The translations under genes were made by a program, and so were the position numbers. The notes beneath the pieces are model-generated. The model was not told the DNA's origin. It made no database searches and saw only the letters and a list, made by a program, of their open reading frames with translations. A stretch of DNA of 64,000 nt from Agrobacterium tumefaciens (GTDB lineage: Bacteria > Pseudomonadota > Alphaproteobacteria > Rhizobiales > Rhizobiaceae). The DNA is taken from assembly GCF_005221325.1 (NCBI RefSeq), contig NZ_CP039889.1, forward strand, positions 558,001 to 622,000. Direction: 5' to 3'. Shown piece after piece: positions 19,864 to 28,882 of this stretch (within the stretch, counting starts at the first letter, position 1; every line of letters begins with the position of its first letter).

Positions 19864-20793
19864 TTAGTTCTTGGCCACGTAGTCCTTGACGTTTTCAGGC
19901 GTGACGAGCTGGAAGGGAATGTAGACCTTCTTCTCGATCTTGTCGCCCTTGACGAGCTTCAGCGCGGCATCGAGCGCACCCTTGCCCTGGCCTGCCGCAT
20001 CCTGGAAGACCGTGACGTCGAGATCGCCCGCCTGCATGGCGGCAAGCGCGTCCTGCGTCGCATCCACACCGGCAACGACATAGTCCTTCATGTCCTTGCC
20101 AGCGGACTTCAGGGCCTGAAGGGCGCCGATGGCCATTTCGTCGTTGTTGGCGATAACGGCATTGAACTCGACGCCGCTCGACAGCCAGTTGGTGACGAGG
20201 TCGGAGCCCTGGGTGCGCTGCCAGTTTGCGGTCTGCTCTTCCACGATCGAAATGCCCTTGCATTCGTCGGTTTTCAGAACATCGTGAACCGCCTGCGTGC
20301 GCATGCGCGCGCCCTGGTTCGACAACTCGCCCATCATGACGACGGCCTTGCCCTTACCACCGAGAAGGCGGCAGACTTCCTTGGTTTCGAGCGTACCGGC
20401 GACCGTTTCTTCAGAAGCCACGAAGGCCTGGCCGTCCGGCAGGCTGTCAACGTTCACCGGCTGGCGGTTGACATAAACCAGCGGGATCTTGGCCTCGGCA
20501 GCGAGCTTCGACATGGCCGCCGTCGCATCCGTATCAACCGGGTTGACGATGATCGCATCGACCTTGGAAGCGATGAAATTCTGGATCTGGCTCTGCTGCT
20601 TGGCAACGTCGTTCTGCGCGTCCTCGACCTGCAGGGTGACGCCCTTCAGCTCCTTGGAATAATCCTGCATGCCGTTACGCAGCACGGTCAGGAAGTTGTC
20701 GTCGAACAGCGCCATCGAGACACCGACCGTCTCCGCATGTGCCGCTGTGCCGAGAAGCACAGACATGGCTGCGCCGATGATAAATTTCTTCAT
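19864..20793 (-). CDS. Sugar ABC transporter substrate-binding protein, RbsB type
   Basis: 309-residue periplasmic binding protein of the LacI-fold family. The signal peptide MKKFIIGAAMSVLLGTAAHA is followed by ETVGVSMALFDDNFLTVLRNGM, and then IIVNPVDTDA, IPLVYVNRQPV, FNAVIANNDEMAIGALQAL and VVAGVDATQDAL, all standard for the group. GGAGGAG precedes the ATG. First gene of the operon; the hairpin-rich gap after it should keep its level above that of the membrane parts. Confidence 0.92.
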   Translation of the reverse strand: MKKFIIGAAMSVLLGTAAHAETVGVSMALFDDNFLTVLRNGMQDYSKELKGVTLQVEDAQNDVAKQQSQIQNFIASKVDAIIVNPVDTDATAAMSKLAAEAKIPLVYVNRQPVNVDSLPDGQAFVASEETVAGTLETKEVCRLLGGKGKAVVMMGELSNQGARMRTQAVHDVLKTDECKGISIVEEQTANWQRTQGSDLVTNWLSSGVEFNAVIANNDEMAIGALQALKSAGKDMKDYVVAGVDATQDALAAMQAGDLDVTVFQDAAGQGKGALDAALKLVKGDKIEKKVYIPFQLVTPENVKDYVAKN

Positions 20794-21309
20794 TGTGTTT
20801 TCTCCTCCATGGCGTCCGGCGCCGCCTCTCCCAGCCGGAGGCGAACCCGAAAGCCCGCCGCAACCTCCTCAGATGCAAAAAAACGGAATAATGAAACCGA
20901 TTTTCTGTCTGTTCGATATATTTATTCCATTTTTGGTTCGAACGTCAATGCTTTCTTCGCAGCCCTCGCTGCAAAGCGGCACACAGGGCGGTGATGACGG
21001 GAAATTCGAGAAGACGCGCGTTCCGCACTGGATTGCCGAAGAGGATGTCGAAGCTCCGTCCGCCTCATTCTCGCCCTCGAGGAGGAGCCATAAGCCGTTG
21101 AAATTACGGACTCCCGGTTCGAAGCCAGGACGAACTCGGCTGAGATGGAAAATTTATTCCAAACCGGAATCCGCCGCCCTTCTTTTCAAAACGCCGGCGA
21201 AACATCGAATTTATTTATCTCGAACGCTCATCTGATTTATCATGCCGCCTGCGAAAATCTGGCGACAGATGGACGGCGGCGAAGGAGAGTGTGATAAGTG
21301 CGCAGCGCC
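20794..21309 (-). promoter_or_regulatory. Promoter region of sugar ABC operon, 516 bp, with repeated GGAATAA half-sites
   Basis: No gene is visible here. GGAATAA at 20885-20891 and its complement TTATTCC at 20922-20928 form an inverted pair 92 bp upstream of the binding-protein start; TTTATTCC occurs again at 21153-21160. The AT-rich stretch 20881-20945 stands out from the surrounding sequence and is the likely promoter and operator. Which regulator binds is unknown. Confidence 0.4.
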
Positions 21310-22752
21310 TTACAGGTGGGAACCCGGCATGATATCGGCGGGAATCGGGCAGACATATTTGCTGCCTTCGGTGTTTTCCTGCCACTCCCTTTTGGCATTG
21401 GCGAGCAATTCCGGCGAGGTCATCAGCGCAAGGCCGGTCGATGCCAGCGTTTTGGCGGCATGTGCCATGGCCTTGTGAGCGGCGGGGCTTTTGCCCTGTG
21501 CTACCACCTGCCAGGTGTGTGGATTGGTGCCGATTGCCCAGGCGGGCGTCCAGCACTGCGCCGTTGGCGTGATCCAGCTGACATCGCCGACATCAGTGGA
21601 GCCCGCCCGGAAATGCGACTGTCCCTCGAAATCGCGCAGGCCAAGATGCAGGGGCGTCGAGCCGTCGATTTTCTGGTTGGAAAAGACGTCGCCCTTTATC
21701 TGATAGAGCCGGATACTGCTTTTGATCGCTTCTTCGGTAAAGGTATCCTGAATGCGTTTGGCGAAGGCGAGATCCGTCTCATCAAAGGCGATGGGGCCAA
21801 GCGCCACCATGTTTTCATGCATCGCCGTTTCCAGCGTGATATTGGGCAGGAGATTGGTGGAGGCGGTATCGAAGACGATCTCCACCTCGGTTTCGGTCAT
21901 CATCGCCGCACCGCGCGCCACCTTGTCCACCCGTGCGGCAAGAGCGAGTGCCTGACGCATTTCCGGGGCGCGGATCAGGTAAAGCACTTCGGCCTTCGCC
22001 TGCACCACATTCGCCGCCTTGCCGCCGGTATCGGTGATTGCATAATGCACACGGCAATCCTGCGGCATGTGTTCGCGCAGGAAATTGACGCCGACATTCA
22101 TGAGTTCGACGGCATCGAGCGCCGAGCGCCCGAGATGGGCGGCGTTGGAAGCATGGGCGGCGACACCCTTGAAACGGTAAAAATATTCCAGCACGGCAAG
22201 ATTATTGGTGGAACGCACGCCGTTAAACGGTGCCGGATGCCAGGTCAGCGCCGCATCGACATCGTCAAACAAGCCGGCGCGCACCATAAAGGTCTTGCCG
22301 GAACCGCCCTCTTCGCCGGGGCAGCCGTAATAACGCACGGTGCCGGGCAGATTGTTGGCTTTGAGATGTCGGGCAAGCGCGATAGCAGCCATCAATGAGC
22401 CGACGCCGAGCAGGTTGTGGCCGCAGCCATGGCCGGTGGCACCCGGTTCTGCCGGTTGCGCCTCCGCGACATCGGCCAGCTGGCTCATGCCAGCCAGGGC
22501 ATCGAATTCGCCAAGGAGGGCTATGACCGGCTTGCCGCTGCCGAATTCGCCGATGAAGGCCGTTTCCATGCCCGCAACACCGCGGCGAACCGCAAAACCG
22601 TTCTCCTCAAGCGCGCTTGCCAGTATCCCGGCGGATTGCCTTTCCTCGAATTTCAGTTCGGCGAAATCCCAGATGCTGTCGCTCAAGGTGGTGAAATCGG
22701 GCTTCATCGCCTCGATTTCGGCGGCAATCGACATCACGGCTTCACGGTTCAT
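21310..22752 (-). CDS. M20 family amidohydrolase, AbgB-like
   Basis: 480-residue zinc amidohydrolase of the M20D group. Metal ligands appear in GHGCGHNL (residues 107-114) and the catalytic acids in PGEEGG (145-150). Family stretches FEERQSAGIL, TGHGCGHN and HLGRSALDAVELMNVG match p-aminobenzoyl-glutamate hydrolase subunit B and related enzymes that split aminoacyl-aromatic or indole amides. ATG 22752 has GAGGA seven bases before it; an in-frame ATG at 22791 lacks one. It ends the operon that starts with the LysR regulator and peptide transporter, so its substrate is probably imported by them. Confidence 0.88.
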   Translation of the reverse strand: MNREAVMSIAAEIEAMKPDFTTLSDSIWDFAELKFEERQSAGILASALEENGFAVRRGVAGMETAFIGEFGSGKPVIALLGEFDALAGMSQLADVAEAQPAEPGATGHGCGHNLLGVGSLMAAIALARHLKANNLPGTVRYYGCPGEEGGSGKTFMVRAGLFDDVDAALTWHPAPFNGVRSTNNLAVLEYFYRFKGVAAHASNAAHLGRSALDAVELMNVGVNFLREHMPQDCRVHYAITDTGGKAANVVQAKAEVLYLIRAPEMRQALALAARVDKVARGAAMMTETEVEIVFDTASTNLLPNITLETAMHENMVALGPIAFDETDLAFAKRIQDTFTEEAIKSSIRLYQIKGDVFSNQKIDGSTPLHLGLRDFEGQSHFRAGSTDVGDVSWITPTAQCWTPAWAIGTNPHTWQVVAQGKSPAAHKAMAHAAKTLASTGLALMTSPELLANAKREWQENTEGSKYVCPIPADIMPGSHL

Positions 22753-22840
22753 GGCTTGTCCTCGCATTTTCGGCCCTCTAAGGGCGCGCACAAGCGCTTC
22801 GGCGGAGACACCACCAAATCCTTGCGTTCTATGATGGAAA

Positions 22841-22871
22841 GCCCGCGCAGAGGCTCGCCTCCGGCGCGGGC
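22841..22871 (-). terminator. Intercistronic hairpin before the M20 hydrolase gene
   Basis: GCCCGCGC at 22841-22848 pairs perfectly with GCGCGGGC at 22864-22871; the loop holds a second small AGGC/GCCT stem. On the minus strand it follows the peptide-binding protein stop by about 10 bases and is trailed by TTTCC. It may separate expression of the binding protein from the hydrolase. Confidence 0.5.
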
Positions 22872-22880
22872 AGTAGCAGA

Positions 22881-24425
22881 TCAGTTATCCACCGAGACTT
22901 CCCAGAGACGGGCGTTCGACTGCCAGACCGGCTGGCCCTTGAGCTTCTTCGTCGCGCCCCAGACATCGACCATGTCGTAAAGGAAGATGCCCGGCATTTC
23001 CTTTAGCATCAGCTCGTGAAACTCGTCGAAAATCTTCTGGCGCTTCGTCTGGTCTGCCTCGACATAGGCGGCCTTCATCAGCTCGATCGCCTTCGGATCA
23101 TCCCACATCAGGGAGGCGTTCTTGTCCTTGTTGCCGACATAGAAGGCATACATCAGCGCCGGGTCGAGACGCGGGGCGACCGACTGCGAGATCACCTGAT
23201 AATTACCGGAACGGCGGCGATCCACCTGCGTGGCATAATCCAGCACCTCGATCTGCACGTTGAGACCCGCCTGCTGCATCATGGCCTGCGCCATGACGGC
23301 GGCCGGGAAGCTCGGCACGTTGCCACGCTTGTTGGCGATGATGGAGATCGGCTCGCCCTTGTAACCGGCGGCCTCCAGTTCTTTCTTCGCCGCCTCGATG
23401 TCATAGGCCGGACGCTTTTTCTGGGTCTCGTCGAAATAGACCGAGTCCTGCGAGACCATCGAGCCGTTGGCTTCACCCGTGCCGTTCGATGCGGCAGCAA
23501 CCAGTTCATCGAGATCGAGCGCCATCGCCATGGCGCGGCGCACGCCGGGATTGCTCAGCACCTTGTCGCGGGTCTGGATGTAGAACAGGTTCTTGCCGTT
23601 ATTGCGGGAGACGATGAGCTGCATCTTCTCGTTGGTCTTGAACTCCGGAATAAGATCGGGAGAAATCTCGGCGGTGTCGAGCACGCCGGATTCAAGGCCC
23701 GCCTTTACGGTGGAAGCATCCGGAATGACCATAAACTTGATGCCGTCGGCCAGCGGTCGCTTGGAACCGACCATGCCATCGGGCTTGCCGTCATTTGCCG
23801 GCGAAACATAATCGGTAAATTTGGCAAGGCGGATATATTCACCCTTCTTCCATTCGTCCCACTGGAACGGCCCGGTGCCGATGGGCTTGACGAAGCTGCC
23901 GTCGGCAGCGACGGATTCCGGCGAGATCATCCCGGTATAACCGCATTCCGGCCGCGACATGAGGCCTAGGAAAACGCCTGACGGCTTTTCAAGGGTGATC
24001 TGAACCGTAGATGCATCCGTGGCCTTGACGGCGGTGACGTGTGCTGCCCCGCCCTCGACAAAATCGTTGAGGCACGCCCATTTGGTTTCCGGCTTCAGGT
24101 AGCGTGTCCAGTTCCAGACCACATCCTCTGCGGTGAGCGGCTTGCCATTGTGGAACTTCACATCCTTGCGTAGCTTGAACGCATAGGTCAGGCCATCAGG
24201 CGAGACATCGACGCTCTCGGCCAGAAGCGGCTTCACCTCACCGGCATTGTTGTAACCGACGAGGCCTTCCACAATGTGCAGTATCACACCATCCGTATTG
24301 CCGTCGCGATTGACGCCGGGATTGCTGCTGCGCAGATCCGAACTTTGCGCGATGGTGATGTCGCGTGCCGCGGCGATATTGGCGGTCACTAGCAGGGCAA
24401 CACCTGCGAGAAGAAGTTTTTTCAC
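22881..24425 (-). CDS. ABC transporter substrate-binding protein, peptide type (SBP_bac_5)
   Basis: 514-residue periplasmic binding protein of the dipeptide/oligopeptide/nickel class. Signal peptide MKKLLLAGVALLVTANIAAA, then family stretches DGLTYAFKLRKDVKFHNGKPLTAEDVVWNW and DPALMYAFYVGN. It starts with GTG at 24425, preceded by GAGGGT. It belongs with the fused ATPase and two permeases encoded upstream on the same strand, with the beta-lactamase-like gene lying between. Substrate not determined; the neighbouring hydrolases suggest an amide-bonded compound. Confidence 0.9.
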   Translation of the reverse strand: MKKLLLAGVALLVTANIAAARDITIAQSSDLRSSNPGVNRDGNTDGVILHIVEGLVGYNNAGEVKPLLAESVDVSPDGLTYAFKLRKDVKFHNGKPLTAEDVVWNWTRYLKPETKWACLNDFVEGGAAHVTAVKATDASTVQITLEKPSGVFLGLMSRPECGYTGMISPESVAADGSFVKPIGTGPFQWDEWKKGEYIRLAKFTDYVSPANDGKPDGMVGSKRPLADGIKFMVIPDASTVKAGLESGVLDTAEISPDLIPEFKTNEKMQLIVSRNNGKNLFYIQTRDKVLSNPGVRRAMAMALDLDELVAAASNGTGEANGSMVSQDSVYFDETQKKRPAYDIEAAKKELEAAGYKGEPISIIANKRGNVPSFPAAVMAQAMMQQAGLNVQIEVLDYATQVDRRRSGNYQVISQSVAPRLDPALMYAFYVGNKDKNASLMWDDPKAIELMKAAYVEADQTKRQKIFDEFHELMLKEMPGIFLYDMVDVWGATKKLKGQPVWQSNARLWEVSVDN

Positions 24426-24461
24426 TGTTCTACCCTCTTTGTTGTCGTTGATTGTAATTGA

Positions 24462-25298
24462 TTAAAACCCGTCCCAGCAGGCCTGTGCCAGCCGGCCGAT
24501 CGTTTCGAGCGCGACGGTATAGCCCGGCGTGCCATCAGGCATGGTTTGCGGCACCTCATCGGTATAGGTGGTGATGATGAAGGACGGCGCGCCGTTTCTG
24601 TAGACGATGCCGGCATCCATGCGCCCACGCTTGCCGCGCCCGCTCTTGCTGGCCACCACGGCCTCGAAAGGCAGGCGGGAGCGAATTCCATACCGCAAAA
24701 TCTGGTTCTTCAGCGTCTGCATCGCCCATTCGCACAATTGCGGGCTGCAGCCGAGCTTTGCCTGCGCCTCGCTCGATGATTGCGCGTCGAGAATGGTCTG
24801 AAGCAGAAGCACCTGATCCGCCGCCGAGGTGGTGGTGACGGTCTTCAGCGGATGATCCGCCGCCAGCGCCAAAGGCGGAATGAGGAAGCGGTGATGCGTG
24901 TTGGCCATGCCGAGCGACTTGCAATAGCCGTCCACTTCCTCCAGCGTCAGCCGCTCCAGCACCATCTTGGTGCAGACATTGTCGCTCAGCACCATCATGC
25001 CCGCCAGCGCATCGCGCAGGGAAATGACGATGCCGGGCGTCATATAGCGGAACATGCCGCTCGCCACCTCTTCCGCCAGCCGCTTTTCATAGGTGACGGG
25101 CTGGTCGAGATCAATCCGTCCTTCGCTGGCGGCCTTGAGAACGGCCATCATAATCGACGTCTTGCGGGTGCTGCCCGATGGCGTCTCCTCGTTTTCTCCG
25201 CGCCCGATCTCTTCGCCGGTCAGGAGATTGCGCACCATGAAGCGCGTCACGAAAGGCTGTGCATCACAGATCGCATTCAGTTGGGCAGCCACAGTCAT
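24462..25298 (-). CDS. Cytoplasmic serine hydrolase of the class A beta-lactamase fold
   Basis: 278-residue protein of the serine beta-lactamase superfamily. All three active-site elements are present: SxxK as STRK (residues 43-46), SDN (105-107) and KSG (218-220) in place of KTG. There is no signal peptide, so unlike secreted beta-lactamases it should act in the cytoplasm. I see no clear ExxLN glutamate of class A enzymes. Start 25298 is six bases from AGGAAG; ATG 25304 is too close to it. Its place inside a peptide-type ABC operon next to an M20 hydrolase suggests a cleaving step on the imported amide or lactam, or an esterase/aminopeptidase role. Confidence 0.82.
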   Translation of the reverse strand: MTVAAQLNAICDAQPFVTRFMVRNLLTGEEIGRGENEETPSGSTRKTSIMMAVLKAASEGRIDLDQPVTYEKRLAEEVASGMFRYMTPGIVISLRDALAGMMVLSDNVCTKMVLERLTLEEVDGYCKSLGMANTHHRFLIPPLALAADHPLKTVTTTSAADQVLLLQTILDAQSSSEAQAKLGCSPQLCEWAMQTLKNQILRYGIRSRLPFEAVVASKSGRGKRGRMDAGIVYRNGAPSFIITTYTDEVPQTMPDGTPGYTVALETIGRLAQACWDGF

Positions 25299-25311
25299 AG
25301 TCATCTTCCTG

Positions 25312-26946
25312 TTAAACTTTATCTTCCAGACGCCATTTGAGTGTCACGCCGCCCTTTTCATTCTGGTCGAGGGCGGGAATGGCCGAGAGGAGCCGGCGCG
25401 TATAGGCCTCTCTCGGGTTGTCGAAAATCGTGTTGCGATCACCCTCTTCGATGATGCGACCGTCCTGCATGACGACGACACGGTCGGCCACCTGTTCGAC
25501 CACGCCGAGATCGTGGCTGATGAACAGGCAGGAAAAACCATAACGTTTCTGCAGATCGGAAAAGAGATCGAGCACCTGCGCCCGCACCGTCACGTCAAGC
25601 GCCGACACTGGTTCGTCGGCGATCAAGAAACGCGGGCGACGGGCAATGGCGCGGGCAATCGCCACACGCTGGCGCTGGCCGCCGGAAAGCTCGTGCGGAT
25701 AACGGGTAGCGTAGTCAGCACCGAGACCCACCTCCTCCAGCGTTTCCAGCGCCCGCTTGCGCTTGGCGGCCTGATCGAGACCGGGTACGAGGCGCAGCGC
25801 CTCCTCCACAAGCGCCAGAATGGTCATGCGCGGATCGAGAGAGGAATAGGGATCCTGAAACACCATCTGGCAGTTCAGCCGATAGTCCTTCCAGTCCTCG
25901 TTGCGTTGCCGACCCTGAAACTGGATCTGCCCTTCGCTTTCCTTCACGAGACCGGCGATGGTGCGGCCAAGCGTGGTCTTGCCGGAACCGGAGCCGCCGA
26001 CCAGCGCCACGACCTCGCCCTCATGAATATCGATGCTGACGCCGTGCAGCGCCCGCTTCGATTTGGCCTTCTTGAGCAGCGACTTGCGGCCGGCATAATC
26101 GACGACGATATTCCGGGCTGAAACCATCGGCGCTTTGCTGGTGTCAACGGTACGCGGTTCGCCCCGGAAGGGCAGAGAGGAAAGCAGCTTTTTCGTATAG
26201 GGATGCTGCGGCGCGTCCAGCAGGTCCTCGGTGCGGCCCTGTTCGACGATTGCGCCTTTTTCCATCACCACGATGCGGCTGGTGTAACGCGCCACCATCG
26301 GCAGATCGTGGCTGATGAGGAGGACGGCAGTGCCTTCCGCCCGCGTCAGTTCGACCATCAATTCCATGACATCGCGCTGGATGACAGCGTCGAGCGCCGT
26401 CGTCGGCTCATCGGCGATCAGCAATGCCGGTTTCAGCAGCATGACTGAGGCCAGCATGATGCGCTGGCGCATGCCGCCGGAAAATTCATGCGGATAGGCC
26501 GCCAGTGCGCCTTCGGGATCACGGATACCGACCCGTCGCAGCATATCGAGAATTTTCTCGCGGCGCTCGTCCGGCGACAATTTCGTGTGAAGGATCAAGC
26601 CCTCTTCCAGCTGCCGGCCGATCGTCATCGACGGGTTGAGGGAGGTCATCGGCTCTTGGAAAACGACGCCGATTTCTGCGCCGCGCAGGCGGCGAAGTTC
26701 CCTCGTCGGCAAGGACATCACGTCCTGCCCCTTGTAGATGACCGATCCGCCGGTGACGGCAATGGCCGGAGGCAGAAGCGAGATGAGCGCACGGGTTGCG
26801 AGCGTCTTGCCCGACCCACTTTCGCCGACGATGCCGAAGATTTCGCCAGCGGCAATATCGAAGGAAACATCCTTGACCACCCGATGGCCGCTTCCTGCGA
26901 CCTCCAGCGAAAGGCCGCGCACGGTAAGAAGAATATTGTCCGTCAT
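25312..26946 (-). CDS. ABC transporter ATP-binding protein, fused DppD-DppF type
   Basis: 544-residue double ATPase of a dipeptide/oligopeptide/glutathione importer. First domain: Walker A GESGSGKT, signature FSGGMRQR, Walker B LLIADEPTTALDA. Second: GGSGSGKTT, LSGGQRQR, FLIADEPVSALDV. The order and the linker correspond to DppD and DppF joined in one chain, as in GsiA. It overlaps the DppC-like permease stop by four bases. Both halves have intact catalytic residues. Confidence 0.93.
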   Translation of the reverse strand: MTDNILLTVRGLSLEVAGSGHRVVKDVSFDIAAGEIFGIVGESGSGKTLATRALISLLPPAIAVTGGSVIYKGQDVMSLPTRELRRLRGAEIGVVFQEPMTSLNPSMTIGRQLEEGLILHTKLSPDERREKILDMLRRVGIRDPEGALAAYPHEFSGGMRQRIMLASVMLLKPALLIADEPTTALDAVIQRDVMELMVELTRAEGTAVLLISHDLPMVARYTSRIVVMEKGAIVEQGRTEDLLDAPQHPYTKKLLSSLPFRGEPRTVDTSKAPMVSARNIVVDYAGRKSLLKKAKSKRALHGVSIDIHEGEVVALVGGSGSGKTTLGRTIAGLVKESEGQIQFQGRQRNEDWKDYRLNCQMVFQDPYSSLDPRMTILALVEEALRLVPGLDQAAKRKRALETLEEVGLGADYATRYPHELSGGQRQRVAIARAIARRPRFLIADEPVSALDVTVRAQVLDLFSDLQKRYGFSCLFISHDLGVVEQVADRVVVMQDGRIIEEGDRNTIFDNPREAYTRRLLSAIPALDQNEKGGVTLKWRLEDKV

Positions 26947-27761
26947 TTGAGACCTCTCATGCGCGGGTCAAGCCTGTCGCGAAGGGCATCGCCCAGAAGA
27001 TTGATGCCGAGCAGCGTCAGCGCGATGCAGAGACCGGGGAAAAGTCCGAGCCAGGCGGCCTGCTGGATGAAGGGCCGGCCGGCGGCCAGCATGTTGCCCC
27101 AGGTTGGGGCCGGCGGTGGCACGCCGAGGCCGAGGAAGGACAGCGCGCTTTCCGACAGGATGGCCCAGCCGAACATGGAGGTGGCAAGAACCGTGATCGG
27201 CGCGATGCAATTGGGCAGGATGTGGCGGAACATGGTGTAGATCTCGCCATTGCCCATCACCAGCGACGCCTCGATGAATTCCCGCTCACGCAGAGAAAGC
27301 ACGGCGCCGCGCACCACGCGGGCCATGGATGGCGTATAGGCAATGCCGAGCGCGAAGATGATGCCATACTGGTTTGCGCCGAAAACCGCGAGCAGGCCGA
27401 GCGCCAGCAGAATGCCCGGAAAGGCCAAGAGCGCATTGTTGATGGCCATGATGAGGCCATCCACCCAGCCCCGCGCATAACCGCTGACAAGGCCGATCAG
27501 CGTGCCGAAGATCGTTGCGAAGCTGACCGTCAGGAAGCCGATCCAGACGCTGGCGCGCGCGCCGACCATCAGGCGGCTCAAAACATCGCGACCGAATTCG
27601 TCAGTGCCGAGAAGATGGCTGGCGCTTGGACCGGCCAGACGCGAGGCGAAGCCAAGCTTCATCGGGTCATAGGGCGTCCAGAACAGACCGGTTGCGGCAG
27701 TGATGAGCAGGAGGGCGATGAGAAAGCCGCCGATAAGCCCGTTGAGTGTGAACTTTTTCAT
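26943..27761 (-). CDS. ABC transporter permease, DppC type
   Basis: 272-residue inner-membrane permease of the peptide importer. It begins MKKFTLNGLIGGFLIALLLITAATGLFW and carries the DppC stretch HLLGTDEFGRDVLSRLMVGARASVWIG plus the EAA loop region REFIEASLVMGNGEIYTMFRHILPN. The ATG at 27761 overlaps the stop of the preceding permease (ATGA), which supports this start over a longer frame to 27986. Confidence 0.92.
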   Translation of the reverse strand: MKKFTLNGLIGGFLIALLLITAATGLFWTPYDPMKLGFASRLAGPSASHLLGTDEFGRDVLSRLMVGARASVWIGFLTVSFATIFGTLIGLVSGYARGWVDGLIMAINNALLAFPGILLALGLLAVFGANQYGIIFALGIAYTPSMARVVRGAVLSLREREFIEASLVMGNGEIYTMFRHILPNCIAPITVLATSMFGWAILSESALSFLGLGVPPPAPTWGNMLAAGRPFIQQAAWLGLFPGLCIALTLLGINLLGDALRDRLDPRMRGLK

Positions 27762-28702
27762 TCGGCAACCACACGCGGATCGAAGAGGGGATAAAGAAGG
27801 TCGACGAACAGATTGACCAGCACATAGGACAGCGAGACGAACAGCAGGCAGCCCTGTATGACCGGATAGTCGCGGGCAAAAATACTGTCGACCATCAGCC
27901 GTCCGAGGCCGGGAATGGTGAACACCGTCTCGATGACGGCGATGCCGCCAAGGAGATTGCCGAGGATGAGGCCGATCATCGTCCATGTGGGGCCGAAGGC
28001 GTTCTTGAAGGCGTGCCGCCAGAGCACGGCGCTTTCCGAAAGACCCTTGGCGCGGGCGTGGGTGATGTAGTCCAGCCGCAGCACTTCCAGCGTGGAGGCG
28101 CGCGCCATGCGGATCAGAACGCCCATTTCGTGGATGACGAGCGTCATGACAGGCAGGACGAGATAAAGCATGCCGCCAACGAGATTGTCGCTGATCGATA
28201 CATATCCCAGCACCGGCAGCCAGCCGAGCTTCAACCCAAAGAACAGCAGAAGCAGAAGGCCCAGCCAGAATGTCGGGATGGAGAGGAGCAGCGTTGCCGT
28301 TCCCACCAGCGCAAGATCGGTCAGGCTGTTCTGTTTCCAGGCGGCGATCACGCCTGCCGGAACAGCAATCAGGCTTGCGAGAAGCACAGCGACCACGACG
28401 ATCTCGGCGCTGACGAGAAAGCGCGAGACGACCAGCGGCAACACCGCTTCGTCGTTGACGATGGAGCGGCCGAAATCGCCCTGCACCACATTGCCGGCCC
28501 AGATGACGAATTGTTGCGGCATGGACTTGTCGAGGCCGAGTTCGGTCCTCATGGCTTCGATCTGTTCCGGTTGCGCCATGTCGCCCAGCATCAGGGCAGC
28601 CGGATCGCCCGGAATGAAGCGGATGAGCGCAAAGACCGTGATCGACACGAATGCGATCGTCGGCAGCGCCATCAAAAGACGGCTCAGTATGAATCTTATC
28701 AT
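27758..28702 (-). CDS. ABC transporter permease, DppB type
   Basis: 314-residue permease, partner of the DppC-type subunit. Family features: MIRFILSRLLMALPTIAFVSITVFALIRFIPGDPA at the N-terminus and the loop RLDYITHARAKGLSESAVLWRHAFKNA. Start at ATG 28702 with GGGGAA upstream; longer in-frame starts would add about 30 hydrophilic residues. First structural gene after the LysR regulator. Confidence 0.92.
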   Translation of the reverse strand: MIRFILSRLLMALPTIAFVSITVFALIRFIPGDPAALMLGDMAQPEQIEAMRTELGLDKSMPQQFVIWAGNVVQGDFGRSIVNDEAVLPLVVSRFLVSAEIVVVAVLLASLIAVPAGVIAAWKQNSLTDLALVGTATLLLSIPTFWLGLLLLLFFGLKLGWLPVLGYVSISDNLVGGMLYLVLPVMTLVIHEMGVLIRMARASTLEVLRLDYITHARAKGLSESAVLWRHAFKNAFGPTWTMIGLILGNLLGGIAVIETVFTIPGLGRLMVDSIFARDYPVIQGCLLFVSLSYVLVNLFVDLLYPLFDPRVVAE

Positions 28703-28882
28703 CGGTTCCCCACGATTGATGGCGGGGAATGACATCCCGCCTCTATCGGTTTCGTTGCTTGTGACTATGACGGATTGAGAAATATCACGCAATATTATGC
28801 GTAAATGTCATATGTCTATGCAGAATGGCGGCGCGTTTCATCCTGATAAGGACAATGAGATTTTCCGCCCAAAATCCCGTTT

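Noticed and set aside
19711..20994. Plus-strand frame of 427 codons opposite the sugar-binding protein
   Set aside because: Shadow of the binding-protein gene; it also crosses the hairpin region and promoter, with no recognisable product.
24462..25304. Beta-lactam resistance gene
   Set aside because: The active-site motifs fit the fold, but the lack of a signal peptide and the operon context with transporter and amidohydrolase do not support a secreted resistance enzyme.
27762..27986. N-terminal extension of the DppC-type permease
   Set aside because: The 75 extra residues are the out-of-frame shadow of the DppB gene end; the ATGA overlap at 27758-27761 is the normal start.
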